DNA from: JANXLS01 sp037129555
Lineage (GTDB): Bacteria > Planctomycetota > SZUA-567 > H5-PLA8
Assembly (NCBI GenBank): GCA_037129555.1
Contig: JBAXUS010000166.1
Location: forward strand, 1 to 14,272
Direction of reading: 5' to 3'
Length of the DNA: 14,272 nt
Positions within the stretch are counted from its first letter, which is position 1; every line of letters starts with the position of its first letter. This document shows positions 6,557 through 14,272 of this stretch, in pieces. The position numbers were made by a program, and so were the translations under genes. The notes under the pieces were generated by a model. The model was not told the DNA's origin. It worked only from the letters and a program-made list of their open reading frames with translations, and did not search any database.

Positions 6557-7942
6557 ATGTCCAAAACCACTCCGCCTGCGGGCGAAAAAGTTCATATTAA
6601 AGACGGCGTCCTGCATGTGCCGAACAACCCGATCCTTCCCTTTATTGAAGGCGATGGCACAGGCCCGGATATTTGGAAGGCGTCGCAATACGTCTTCGAT
6701 CAGGCGCTTTTGAAGGCCTACGGCGGCACGAAAAAGATCGCGTGGTACGAAGTTCTCGCCGGCGAAAAGGCGTTCAATTTGACGGGCAATTGGCTGCCTG
6801 ACGAAACCGTCGCCGCGTTCCGAGATTTTCTCGTCGGCATCAAAGGCCCGTTGACCACGCCCATCGGCGGCGGAATCCGCAGCTTGAATGTCGCGTTGCG
6901 CCAGATGCTTGACCTCTACGTCTGCTTGCGCCCCGTCCGCTACTTCAAAGGCGTCCCGTCGCCGGTGAAGCGCCCGGAAGCGGTTGAGATGGTTATCTTC
7001 CGCGAAAACTGCGAAGACATTTATGCGGGCATCGAATGGATGGCCGGTTCGGCTGAAGCGAAGAAAGTCATCGCCTTCTTCCAAAATGAAATGGGCGTCA
7101 AAAATATTCGCTTCCCGGAAACCAGCTCCATAGGTGTCAAGCCGGTCTCGAGCGAAGGCAGCGAACGCCTGATCCGCGCGGCGATCACGTACGCGCTCGA
7201 ACAGAAGCGCAAGAGCGTGACGCTGGTCCACAAAGGCAACATCATGAAGTTCACGGAAGGCGGCTTCCGCGATTGGGGCTACGCTCTGGCCGCGAATGAA
7301 TTCCGCAACGACACGGTCAGCGAACGCGAATCGTGGATCCTCGGCAACAAGGAAAAGAACGGCGCGTTGACGGTCGAAGGCAATGCGAAGGAAGTCGAAC
7401 CTGGCTACGACATGATGACGCCCGCGCAGAAGAAGAAGCTCTGCGACGAAATCGAACGCGCGTTGAAGTTGTGGGACACGCACGGCGGCGGCAAGTGGAA
7501 GAGCAAGCTGATGATTCGCGATTCAATCGCCGACATCACGTTGCAGCAGGTCCTGACGCGCCCGAAGGATTTCGATGTCATCGCGACGTTGAATTTGAAC
7601 GGCGATTATCTGAGCGACGCGTTGGCTGCGCAAGTCGGCGGCATCGGCATCGCGCCGGGCGGCAACATCAACTACTTGACCGGCCACGCGATTTTCGAAG
7701 CGACGCACGGCACGGCTCCGAAGTACGCAAACCAGGACAAGGTCAATCCGGGCTCGGTGATTCTCTCCGGCGAAATGATGTTCCGCCATTTGGGCTGGAA
7801 CGAAGCCGCCGATCTGATCATCAAGGGCATGGACGGCGCGATCGGTGCGAAGACGGTGACGTACGATTTCGAACGCCAGATGGAAGGCGCGAAGTTGGTG
7901 AAGTGCAGCGAATTCGCGCAGGAAATCGTCAAGCACATGTAA
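6557..7942 (+). CDS. icd: NADP-dependent isocitrate dehydrogenase
   Basis: A 461-residue isocitrate dehydrogenase converting isocitrate to 2-oxoglutarate and CO2 in the TCA cycle. The order of motifs follows E. coli Icd: EGDGTGPDIW (31-40), GGGIRSLNVALRQ with the substrate/regulatory Ser109 (104-116), LRPVRYF (124-130), FRENCEDIYAGIEW (148-161), VHKGNIMKFTEG (224-235), IRDSIAD (320-326), NLNGDYLSD (346-354) and HGTAPKYANQDKVNPGS (384-400). Lys389, Tyr390, Tyr436 and Arg440 match residues that fix NADP+ over NAD+. The protein is about 45 residues longer than E. coli Icd because of an insert around 262-315 (WILGNKEKNG to GGGKWKSKL), as in cyanobacterial-type enzymes. AAGGA at 6544-6548 sits 8 nt before the ATG at 6557, favouring it over ATG 6548 or a TTG at 6446. 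It ends in a strong terminator. Codons are notably C-ending, fitting high expression. Confidence 0.95.
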   Translation: MSKTTPPAGEKVHIKDGVLHVPNNPILPFIEGDGTGPDIWKASQYVFDQALLKAYGGTKKIAWYEVLAGEKAFNLTGNWLPDETVAAFRDFLVGIKGPLTTPIGGGIRSLNVALRQMLDLYVCLRPVRYFKGVPSPVKRPEAVEMVIFRENCEDIYAGIEWMAGSAEAKKVIAFFQNEMGVKNIRFPETSSIGVKPVSSEGSERLIRAAITYALEQKRKSVTLVHKGNIMKFTEGGFRDWGYALAANEFRNDTVSERESWILGNKEKNGALTVEGNAKEVEPGYDMMTPAQKKKLCDEIERALKLWDTHGGGKWKSKLMIRDSIADITLQQVLTRPKDFDVIATLNLNGDYLSDALAAQVGGIGIAPGGNINYLTGHAIFEATHGTAPKYANQDKVNPGSVILSGEMMFRHLGWNEAADLIIKGMDGAIGAKTVTYDFERQMEGAKLVKCSEFAQEIVKHM

Positions 7943-7971
7943 CGGAATGTTTCGGGTTTCGGGTTGAAAGC

Positions 7972-8010
7972 GGGCGTTGGGATGAATGATCCCAACGCCC
8001 CAGTTTTTTT
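7972..8010 (+). terminator. Rho-independent terminator of icd
   Basis: GGGCGTTGGGAT (7972-7983) pairs perfectly with ATCCCAACGCCC (7989-8000) around GAATG, followed by CAG and seven Ts (8004-8010). It begins 30 nt after the icd stop. On the minus strand there is no T-tract, so it is probably not a two-way terminator for the facing genes. Confidence 0.9.
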
Positions 8011-8039
8011 GACGAATTACGAGACCGTTGTTTTTGGCA

Positions 8040-8228
8040 TTATCGCGCGGGCGCTTTCTGCATAAGCCGCTGCATCAACCGCGTTGATCGGTTCGTTGAA
8101 TCCTGTCGCGGCGCGGGTGAATCATCGCTCTCGGAATTCGTCAATGTCGTCCATGGCGAACTGCGCTGGCCGTGGACTGGCTGGCGTTGGAGCCACGCGT
8201 CAATAAACGTGATCTGCTTGCACTTCAT
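8040..8228 (-). CDS. Small hypothetical protein coupled to the M15 peptidase gene
   Basis: A 62-codon ORF whose ATG (8228-8226) overlaps the stop of the upstream M15 gene as ATGA, the usual geometry for translational coupling. The product starts MKCKQITFIDAWLQRQPV and then turns polar and rich in Arg, Ser, Thr and Pro (NSESDDSPAPRQDSTNRSTR) up to LMQRLMQKAPAR. There is no signal peptide, TM segment or known motif; it looks partly disordered with short amphipathic ends. Third codon positions are mostly G or C, as expected of a real gene here. It could instead be a chance frame after the peptidase stop; the overlap and codon choice tip it slightly towards real. Confidence 0.45.
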   Translation of the reverse strand: MKCKQITFIDAWLQRQPVHGQRSSPWTTLTNSESDDSPAPRQDSTNRSTRLMQRLMQKAPAR

Positions 8229-9484
8229 TCGCCGTTCTCACTTTCCTGGAATTCTGCCGCCGGCCACCACCGGAATGTTTTCTTGAATTTGCCGCTGCCT
8301 GATTGGCCCCAGCGCGAAATGAATCCGCGGCAATCGATGTGAACGTGGCTGCGCACGGAGTCGTCACCGCCCCATTCGTAGACACCGATGCCGCCGGGAA
8401 CCACTGCGCCTTCGAGTTCTAATTCTCGGCACGCGTTGGCGATGACTTCACCGTCTTTTCGATCAAATTTTCCGTCGCCGTTTAAATCGTCCATGTGGTG
8501 GTCGTTCTTTTCGTCGATGTAAATATCGACCGCGTCGCCGTAACAATGACGACTGAATGGCACGCCGCCGATCTGCTTGTTGTAGTCCGGTGTCCGGAAG
8601 CCGCTGGTCACCGCGAAGCTCGTGATCTTGACGCCCTTCTGTCGCAGGCGTTCGCGCAGCTTGATCAACTTCTCGATCAATTCGATCCGCAGCGGCAGCA
8701 CATCGGTGTGGCGGTTCGTGGTGAAAATCTTGTGGCCATCTTTGTCGCGATCATCCATGTACGCGATGAGTTGTCCGAGTTCAAAATCCGGCCCGAGACG
8801 AATCTTCGCGGCTTCAGGCGTCAGCGTCGCAAAGAAGCGCGGGACCTTATACTGCGACGCGTTTTCGCGCACGCGTTTGACCGTCGATTTGCTCGGATCC
8901 AAGTACGTGCCGATTGTTTTGCCGCCGACTTTCAGAATTGTCTTTTCGCCTTTGATTGTCGATTCGGATTCAGCGAGAACCAGAACGTCCAGGCCAACTG
9001 AAGGTGTGTTGGTGGTGGTTGAAACGGAATTCGCTGCAGCCGGGACGAGCGATTTCATAGTGCTGGGATTTGAATTCCATCTCAGATGATAGAGACCTGG
9101 TTGCGTGGGCGCACGTAGAGGCCCTGCCGTATCGCCACCATTTTTACGCCACGTTCCTGTCGCGCTGTCGTCCTCCAATTCGCCACGTATTTCCTTTGGC
9201 TGAGGAGTGACTATAAATCCTGCCCCAGCGGGAACGAAAATTGTTTTTCCAAGTGGATACACGCGGTTGAAAGCTTGAATGGCGTCGTCGCCTTTGGGAG
9301 CAGCAATCATGACCTCCCACTCATTGATGGTAACAACAGGCGCCACCGCAACCTCGCGTGTCAAAGGCTTCCGATTGTTATTGAACAGCACGGCAATCAG
9401 CGGAAGTGCTACTACTAACGCGCAGACGATGACCCATGCCTGAGTTGGGACTGTTTTTAGAAAATCGAGCACACGTTGAGCCAT
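8225..9484 (-). CDS. Membrane-anchored M15-type (YcbK/D-Ala-D-Ala carboxypeptidase-like) metallopeptidase with dockerin-like Ca loop
   Basis: A 419-residue protein. One N-terminal TM helix (about 16-34) leads to a periplasmic part. Residues about 50-175 form a beta-rich region of unknown fold. The C-terminal domain (about 225-390) is peptidase M15A-like: SGFRTPDYNKQIGG (294-307), SRHCYGDAVDIYID (311-324) and SHVHIDCRG (379-387). H313, D320 and H382 fit the family's His-X6-Asp plus His zinc ligands, so cutting of peptidoglycan stem peptides is likely. Between the ligand motifs lies DLNGDGKFDRKD (333-344), a dockerin/EF-hand-type calcium loop, and DDRDKDG (244-250) resembles a second, incomplete one. 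Three starts (GTG 9490, ATG 9487, ATG 9484) are in frame; GAGG at 9495-9492 sits 7 nt before ATG 9484, so I use it. It is divergent from the 9716 gene and convergent with icd, with an ATGA overlap to the small ORF downstream. Confidence 0.8.
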   Translation of the reverse strand: MAQRVLDFLKTVPTQAWVIVCALVVALPLIAVLFNNNRKPLTREVAVAPVVTINEWEVMIAAPKGDDAIQAFNRVYPLGKTIFVPAGAGFIVTPQPKEIRGELEDDSATGTWRKNGGDTAGPLRAPTQPGLYHLRWNSNPSTMKSLVPAAANSVSTTTNTPSVGLDVLVLAESESTIKGEKTILKVGGKTIGTYLDPSKSTVKRVRENASQYKVPRFFATLTPEAAKIRLGPDFELGQLIAYMDDRDKDGHKIFTTNRHTDVLPLRIELIEKLIKLRERLRQKGVKITSFAVTSGFRTPDYNKQIGGVPFSRHCYGDAVDIYIDEKNDHHMDDLNGDGKFDRKDGEVIANACRELELEGAVVPGGIGVYEWGGDDSVRSHVHIDCRGFISRWGQSGSGKFKKTFRWWPAAEFQESENGE

Positions 9485-9715
9485 CATCACGCCTCGGGGA
9501 CAAAGATTCGACCACGAAGGTATTATCGACAGAACGACACCGTGGATTGAGTCTCAGTTCCGTCATAATTGAACCGTGACTGCGCAATGGACAAGTCGGT
9601 AAAATAACTCATTTTTATTGCGCGAAAGCTCACGGCATGTTGGAGTATAGTATCTCAGCGTAGACTCGACGTTCCGCGACACCGTGTCGTAAACCAATTT
9701 TGAAGGGCCGCACCC

Positions 9716-12700
9716 ATGTTGCATGTTTCTTCTATGAAAACAACCCGCGCCAGCCATTCGTTGAGCGCAGCCAAACTCCTTCTCGTCTTCTGTGCCGCGC
9801 TTGCATTTGGCGCGTTTTCAGCCGATGCTGCGGCGGGGAAAATAGTAAAGGCTTTGTTCCTCGGTGACGCCAAGAGCCACCACACGCCGGTGAAACTCTT
9901 CAACGCACTTGAAGAGCCGATGAAAAAAGTGGGCATTGACATCACGTTTACCGAAAAGAATTCGGACCTGAACACCGAGAACCTCGCCAAGTACGACTGC
10001 GTGATCATGTACTCTAATTCGGTTCATGCTGAAGAGAGTGAAGTCAAAGCGCTGCTTGATTATGTCGAAAGCGGCAAAGGCTTCGTGCCGATCCATTGCG
10101 CGTCCGCCTGTTTCGGGAATTCGCCGCAATTCATCGCGCTCGTTGGCGGGAAGTTCAAGCGCCATCAGACCGGCGTCTTCGATACTGAAATCGTCGCGAA
10201 GGATCACCCCATTATGAAGGGCTTCGCGCCGTTTCAGACGTGGGACGAAACGTATGTCCACGACAAGCACAACGACGTCGGTCGCACGATTCTTCAAGTC
10301 CGCAAAGAAGGCGCGGGTAACGAGCCGTGGACGTGGGTCCGCTCCCAGGGCAAAGGCCGCGTCTTCTACACGGCTTACGGTCACGACGGTCGCATCTGGT
10401 CGAATCCCGGATTCATGGAATTGATCGAACGCGGCGTCAAGTGGGCCGCGGGTGACGACAACGTGAGCGAACACGTCAAAGCCTATCCGCGCCTCGCGCG
10501 CGTCGAAGTCGCCGCGCAACCTGCTGCCGAAACGCCGAAGACTCCCGCTTCAGTCAACGATCTTCCGAAGCCTCAGCCCAAGCGCACGGATGTCGCGCCG
10601 TTCGAATTCGAAACCGCAGATGTCCCCTTCTACTCTCCGACCGGCAAACGCACGGGCGCGGATCCGGGTTGGGGCAAAATGCAGAAGCCGTTGCAGCCCG
10701 CTGAATCCCAAAAGCATCTCGTCCTTCCGGAAGGATTCGAAGCTCAACTCTTCGTCTCCGATCCGCAAATCGTGAAACCGATCTGCATGGCGTGGGATCA
10801 CAAAGGCCGCTTGTGGGTCTCCGAAACAATCGACTATCCGAACAACAAACAGGCGATGGGCGAAGGCCACGACAGAATCACGATCTGCGAAGACACGAAC
10901 GGTGATGGCGTCGCGGACAAGTTCACCGTATTCGCCGACAAGCTCAGCATCCCAACGAGCATCACGTTTGCCAACGGCGGCGTGATCGTCCAGCAAGCGC
11001 CGGAAACGCTCTTCTTGAAATCCACGAAAGACGACGACCACGCCGATGAACGCAAAGTGCTCTTCACCGGTTGGGGCGTTGGCGACACGCACGCTGGGCC
11101 GAGTAATTTGCATTTTGGACCCGACAATTGGATCTGGGGCATCGTCGGTTACTCCAGTTTCAATGGCGACGTCAGCGGTGAAAAATTGAAGTTCGGAGCC
11201 GGCTTCTACCGCTTCAAACCCGATGGTTCGAAACTCGAATTCATCCGCAGTAACAACAACAATTCCTGGGGTCTTGGCTTCAGCGAAGAAGGTATCGTTT
11301 TCGGATCGACGGCGAACGGAAATTCGAACGTCTACATGCCGATTCCAAATCGCTATTACGAATCGGTGCGCGGGTGGTCGAGCAGTGTGTTGCGCACGAT
11401 CGCCGATGATCTCTCCATGCACCCAGTCACGGAGAAAGTTCGCCAAGTCGATTGGCACGGCAAGTACACCGCTGCCGCCGGTGGCGCGCTCTACACCGCA
11501 CGCACGTATCCGAAAGAATTCTGGAACCGCACGCAGTTCGTGAACGAACCGACCGGCCACGTGACCTCGACATTTATTTTGGAACGCAACGGAGCCGATT
11601 TCATTGCACGCAACACGCCCAACAATCTCGTTGCGAGCGACGACGAATGGACCGCGCCGATCAGCGCTGAAGTCGGCCCCGACGGCAACGTGTGGGTGAT
11701 CGATTGGTATAACTACATCATCCAGCACAACCCGACGCCACACGGTTTCAAAAACGGACGCGGCAACGCGTACGATACGCCGCTCCGCGACAAGTCGCAC
11801 GGACGCATCTATCGCATCGTCTATAAAGGTGGCAAGACGAATCCGCAGCCGAAGCTCGATCCGAAAGATCCGGCCACGCTCCTCGCGGCGTTGAAGAACG
11901 ACAACATGTTTTGGCGCACGACGGCGCAGCGGCTGCTTGTCGAACGCGGCAATACCGATGTCGTCCCCGAATTGATTAAACTGACGCAAGACCAGACGAT
12001 TGATGGTGCGGGCCTCACGCCCTGCGCGATTCACGCGCTGTGGACGATGCAGGGACTCGGCGCACTCGATGGTAAAAATGCCGACGCGACAGCCGCTGCC
12101 ATCGCCGCGTTGAAGCATCCCAGCGCGAGCGTTCGCCGCAATGCGCTGCATGTGATTCCGCGCACGGAAGCAGCGTTGAACGCCGTGCTCGCCGCCGGTT
12201 CTATCAAAGATCAAGACGCTCAAGTCCGCCTCGCCGCATTCCTGGCTCTCGCAGAAATGCCGCAATCGGCGGTAGCTGCGACAGCTTTGTTGGACGCGTT
12301 GAACGACACGGTCAACACCGGCGACAGCTGGATTCCCGACGCGATCACCAGTGCCGCTGCAGCTCACGATGTTCCGTTCTTGAAAGGCATGATGGAGAAG
12401 AAATTCGCAGCGTCTCCCGAGAAGAAAACGCTCGATCTCGTCGCCCGAATTGCAGAACACTATTCGCGTGCCAAGCCCGAAACAGTCGCAACGCTTATCT
12501 CCAGTTTGGGCGGAGCCAATGCGAAGATTCAAGAATCGGTTCTCGCCGGGATGGCCAAGGGCTGGCCCAAAGATGGCAAGATCAAAGTCGATGAAGCCTT
12601 CGAAAAATCGCTGGCTCAATTAATGACGCAAGCCTCGTCCGGATCAAAAGGATTTCTCTCCACGTTATCCTCGCGCTGGGGCAGTGTTGAGATGGAAAAG

Positions 12701-14188
12701 CACAGCGCTGAAATTGCCAAGTCGTTGCTCGAAAAACTTCAGACCGGCAAAGACAGCGACGCGGAGCGAATCGCGACGGCTGAACAATTGATCGGCCTGC
12801 GCAAAACTGACGCGCAATCTGTCCGCGACCTTTTCGCGTTGATCACGCCGCGCTCATCGCCAGAATTCAATGTGGGTATACTTGAAGCTATCCGCCAGAG
12901 CGACGCGGTTGAAGGCGGCGAGATTCTCGCTGGTGGATTGAAGTCGCTCCCGCCGTCCGCGCTTGGAACCACGATTTCGATTCTGATGGAAAAGACGAAT
13001 TGGACGCCCGCGTTGATCACCGCGTTGGAATCCGGCAAGGCACAAATGAGCGATTTATCGCTCGATCAAAAGCAGGCGCTCGTCGCGCATCCGAACAAAG
13101 ACCTCGCTTCTCGCGCTAAGAAACTTCTGGCCAGTGGCGGTGGGATGCCGGACGTGGATCGTCAAAAAGTCATCGACGAGTACGCGCCCAAAGCGCTCCT
13201 TAAAGGGGACGTCGCGAAGGGCAAGGAACTCTTCAAAACCAATTGCTTGAAGTGCCACACGCACAACGGCGAGGGCGGAAAGATTGGTCCGGATTTGAGC
13301 GGTATGGCGACGAAACCGAAGGCTGAATTGATCGTCGATATTCTTGATCCGAGCCGCAGTGTCGAAGGCAATTTCCGTCTCTACAAAGTCTCGACGACCG
13401 AAGGCCAGGTCTTCAACGGCCTGCTCTCATCCGAAAGCAAAACGACCGTTGAACTGCTCGACGCGGAAGGCAAGACGCATCCGATTCAGCGCGAAGACAT
13501 CAAGAAAATGGAGACCTCAAACAAGTCGCTGATGCCCGAAGGATTTGAAAAGCAAATCCCCGCCGAAGGCTTCGCCGACCTGCTCGAATTCCTGACGCAG
13601 AAAGGCAAGTATCTGCCGCTCGATTTGCGCAAAGTAGCTTCAGTTGTGACAACGAAGGGCATGTTTACGAACCGCGAAAACGACGCTGAGCGCCTTATTT
13701 TTCCGGACTGGAAACCAAAGACGTTCGAAGGCGTTCCGTTCAATCTGGTTGATCCTCAGGGCAGCAAAGTTCCGAACGCGGTGATGCTGAATTCGGATCA
13801 CTCGGCGCTGGTCAAGGCGATGCCGAAGTCTGTTGTGCTGCCTTGCAATACCGCTGTGAAAGCGATTCATTTCCTGAGCGGCGTGGGTGGTTGGTCGGCA
13901 AAAACCGAGCGCAAAGACGGCAGCGTCAGCATGATCGTGCGCTTGGATTATGACGACGGCAAGACGGAAGACATTCCATTGAAGGATGGTGTCCATTTCG
14001 CGGATTACATTGGGCATTTCGATGTGCCGGAATCGAAGCAGGCGTTCAAACTGCGCGGCCAACAGATTCGATATTTCTCTGTGAAGCCACAACGCCCGGA
14101 CGCGAAGATCAAACAGATTCAGCTCGTCAAAGGGCCGGATCATACAGCGCCGGTGGTCATGGCGGTCACGGTCGAACCGGGCGAATAG
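9716..14188 (+). CDS. Secreted ThuA / membrane-bound-dehydrogenase propeller / HEAT / cytochrome c multidomain protein
   Basis: A 1,490-residue exported protein. Signal peptide: charged n-region, LLLVFCAALAFGAFSA (21-36), likely cleavage near 38-40. ThuA-like glutamine-amidotransferase fold (about 42-248): KIVKALFLGDAKSHHTP, PIHCASACF (125-133), YGHDGR (221-226). A Pro-rich linker (about 267-290) leads to the Planctomycete membrane-bound-dehydrogenase-type propeller (about 335-705): LPEGFEAQLFVSDPQIVKP, calcium-loop-like CEDTNGDGVADKF (391-403), GPSNLHFGPDNWIWG (461-475). Residues about 718-1140 are helical and HEAT-like. The haem-binding module (about 1163-1297) has CLKCH (C1177, C1180, H1181) and GPDLSGM; M1273 in SLMPEGF is a possible distal ligand. 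A beta-rich C-terminal domain (about 1330-1490) may bind carbohydrate. Periplasmic oxidation of a sugar or other small compound coupled to electron transfer is plausible; the substrate is unknown. AAGGG (9703-9707), 8 nt before ATG 9716, supports this start over ATG 9734. Confidence 0.88.
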   Translation: MLHVSSMKTTRASHSLSAAKLLLVFCAALAFGAFSADAAAGKIVKALFLGDAKSHHTPVKLFNALEEPMKKVGIDITFTEKNSDLNTENLAKYDCVIMYSNSVHAEESEVKALLDYVESGKGFVPIHCASACFGNSPQFIALVGGKFKRHQTGVFDTEIVAKDHPIMKGFAPFQTWDETYVHDKHNDVGRTILQVRKEGAGNEPWTWVRSQGKGRVFYTAYGHDGRIWSNPGFMELIERGVKWAAGDDNVSEHVKAYPRLARVEVAAQPAAETPKTPASVNDLPKPQPKRTDVAPFEFETADVPFYSPTGKRTGADPGWGKMQKPLQPAESQKHLVLPEGFEAQLFVSDPQIVKPICMAWDHKGRLWVSETIDYPNNKQAMGEGHDRITICEDTNGDGVADKFTVFADKLSIPTSITFANGGVIVQQAPETLFLKSTKDDDHADERKVLFTGWGVGDTHAGPSNLHFGPDNWIWGIVGYSSFNGDVSGEKLKFGAGFYRFKPDGSKLEFIRSNNNNSWGLGFSEEGIVFGSTANGNSNVYMPIPNRYYESVRGWSSSVLRTIADDLSMHPVTEKVRQVDWHGKYTAAAGGALYTARTYPKEFWNRTQFVNEPTGHVTSTFILERNGADFIARNTPNNLVASDDEWTAPISAEVGPDGNVWVIDWYNYIIQHNPTPHGFKNGRGNAYDTPLRDKSHGRIYRIVYKGGKTNPQPKLDPKDPATLLAALKNDNMFWRTTAQRLLVERGNTDVVPELIKLTQDQTIDGAGLTPCAIHALWTMQGLGALDGKNADATAAAIAALKHPSASVRRNALHVIPRTEAALNAVLAAGSIKDQDAQVRLAAFLALAEMPQSAVAATALLDALNDTVNTGDSWIPDAITSAAAAHDVPFLKGMMEKKFAASPEKKTLDLVARIAEHYSRAKPETVATLISSLGGANAKIQESVLAGMAKGWPKDGKIKVDEAFEKSLAQLMTQASSGSKGFLSTLSSRWGSVEMEKHSAEIAKSLLEKLQTGKDSDAERIATAEQLIGLRKTDAQSVRDLFALITPRSSPEFNVGILEAIRQSDAVEGGEILAGGLKSLPPSALGTTISILMEKTNWTPALITALESGKAQMSDLSLDQKQALVAHPNKDLASRAKKLLASGGGMPDVDRQKVIDEYAPKALLKGDVAKGKELFKTNCLKCHTHNGEGGKIGPDLSGMATKPKAELIVDILDPSRSVEGNFRLYKVSTTEGQVFNGLLSSESKTTVELLDAEGKTHPIQREDIKKMETSNKSLMPEGFEKQIPAEGFADLLEFLTQKGKYLPLDLRKVASVVTTKGMFTNRENDAERLIFPDWKPKTFEGVPFNLVDPQGSKVPNAVMLNSDHSALVKAMPKSVVLPCNTAVKAIHFLSGVGGWSAKTERKDGSVSMIVRLDYDDGKTEDIPLKDGVHFADYIGHFDVPESKQAFKLRGQQIRYFSVKPQRPDAKIKQIQLVKGPDHTAPVVMAVTVEPGE

Positions 14189-14192
14189 ATTC

Positions 14193-14272
14193 GTTCCCCT
14201 CTCCCCTTGGGGGAGAGGGGTTAGGGGTGAGGGGTAATGCACGATCCATCGTCAACCGTTACCCCTCTCCCC
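14193..14272. repeat. GC-rich hairpin repeat after the multidomain cytochrome gene
   Basis: CCCCTCTCCCC (14196-14206) pairs perfectly with GGGGAGAGGGG (14210-14220) around TTG, 7 nt after the stop codon. Next comes TTAGGGGTGAGGGGTAA (14221-14237). GGGGTGAGGGGTAA (14224-14237) is inverted at 14259-14272 (TTACCCCTCTCCCC) with one mismatch and a 21-nt spacer, so a second, opposed copy probably continues past the edge. No T-tract follows. Related units are at 1-20 and 6380-6421. The first hairpin may still act as a transcript 3' end. Confidence 0.75.

Noticed and set aside
6539..7483. A 314-codon minus-strand frame opposite icd
   Set aside because: The plus strand encodes unmistakable isocitrate dehydrogenase here; the antisense product is Arg/Phe-rich with no recognisable domain.
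10550..12619. A 689-codon open frame on the minus strand
   Set aside because: It is fully antisense to the multidomain cytochrome gene, shows no family motif, and arises because GC-biased codons leave the opposite strand open.

Overview
The window looks like chromosomal DNA from a planctomycete or a close relative in the PVC group. The strongest sign is the last gene, a 1,490-residue secreted protein. It joins a ThuA-like domain, a membrane-bound-dehydrogenase-type beta-propeller, a HEAT-like region and a C-terminal CxxCH haem-binding module, an architecture expanded in Planctomycetes. A TMTC-like GT-C membrane protein with a TPR tail, a ThyX thymidylate synthase and an OleA/OleB pair fit the same assignment. 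DNA is moderately GC-rich apart from one AT-rich gap around 2.2-2.45 kb.

Layout. 1-144: a clipped GC-rich repeat and possibly the 5' end of a divergent minus-strand gene. 145-2105 (+): an overlapping oleA-oleB pair for head-to-head condensation of fatty acyl chains and the final step of long-chain olefin formation; oleC and oleD are not in the window. 2106-2513: a non-coding, partly AT-rich gap with a 10-bp tandem repeat and two inverted repeats built from the same half-site. 2514-3212 (+): a secreted protein of unknown function, closed by a strong hairpin terminator. 3326-5335 (+): a multi-pass GT-C-like membrane protein with a TPR-like tail. 5451-6377 (+): thyX, followed by a GC-rich hairpin repeat. 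6557-7942 (+): NADP-type isocitrate dehydrogenase with a textbook terminator. 8040-9484 (-): a membrane-anchored M15-type peptidase and a 62-codon ORF overlapping its stop by ATGA. 9716-14188 (+): the large multidomain cytochrome. 14193-14272: another copy of the GC-rich repeat.

The genes do not form one pathway. oleA-oleB and the M15 gene with its small partner are the only likely co-translated pairs. The others are separated by terminators, repeats or promoter-sized gaps and look like single-gene units: lipid chemistry, surface glycosylation or assembly, dTMP synthesis, the TCA cycle, cell-wall processing and periplasmic redox or sugar metabolism. I found no tRNA, rRNA, CRISPR array, transposase, integrase or recognisable defence system. 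The least explained items are the paired half-site repeats before 2514, the unknown secreted protein at 2514-3212, the 62-residue ORF beside the peptidase and the scattered GC-rich hairpin repeats.
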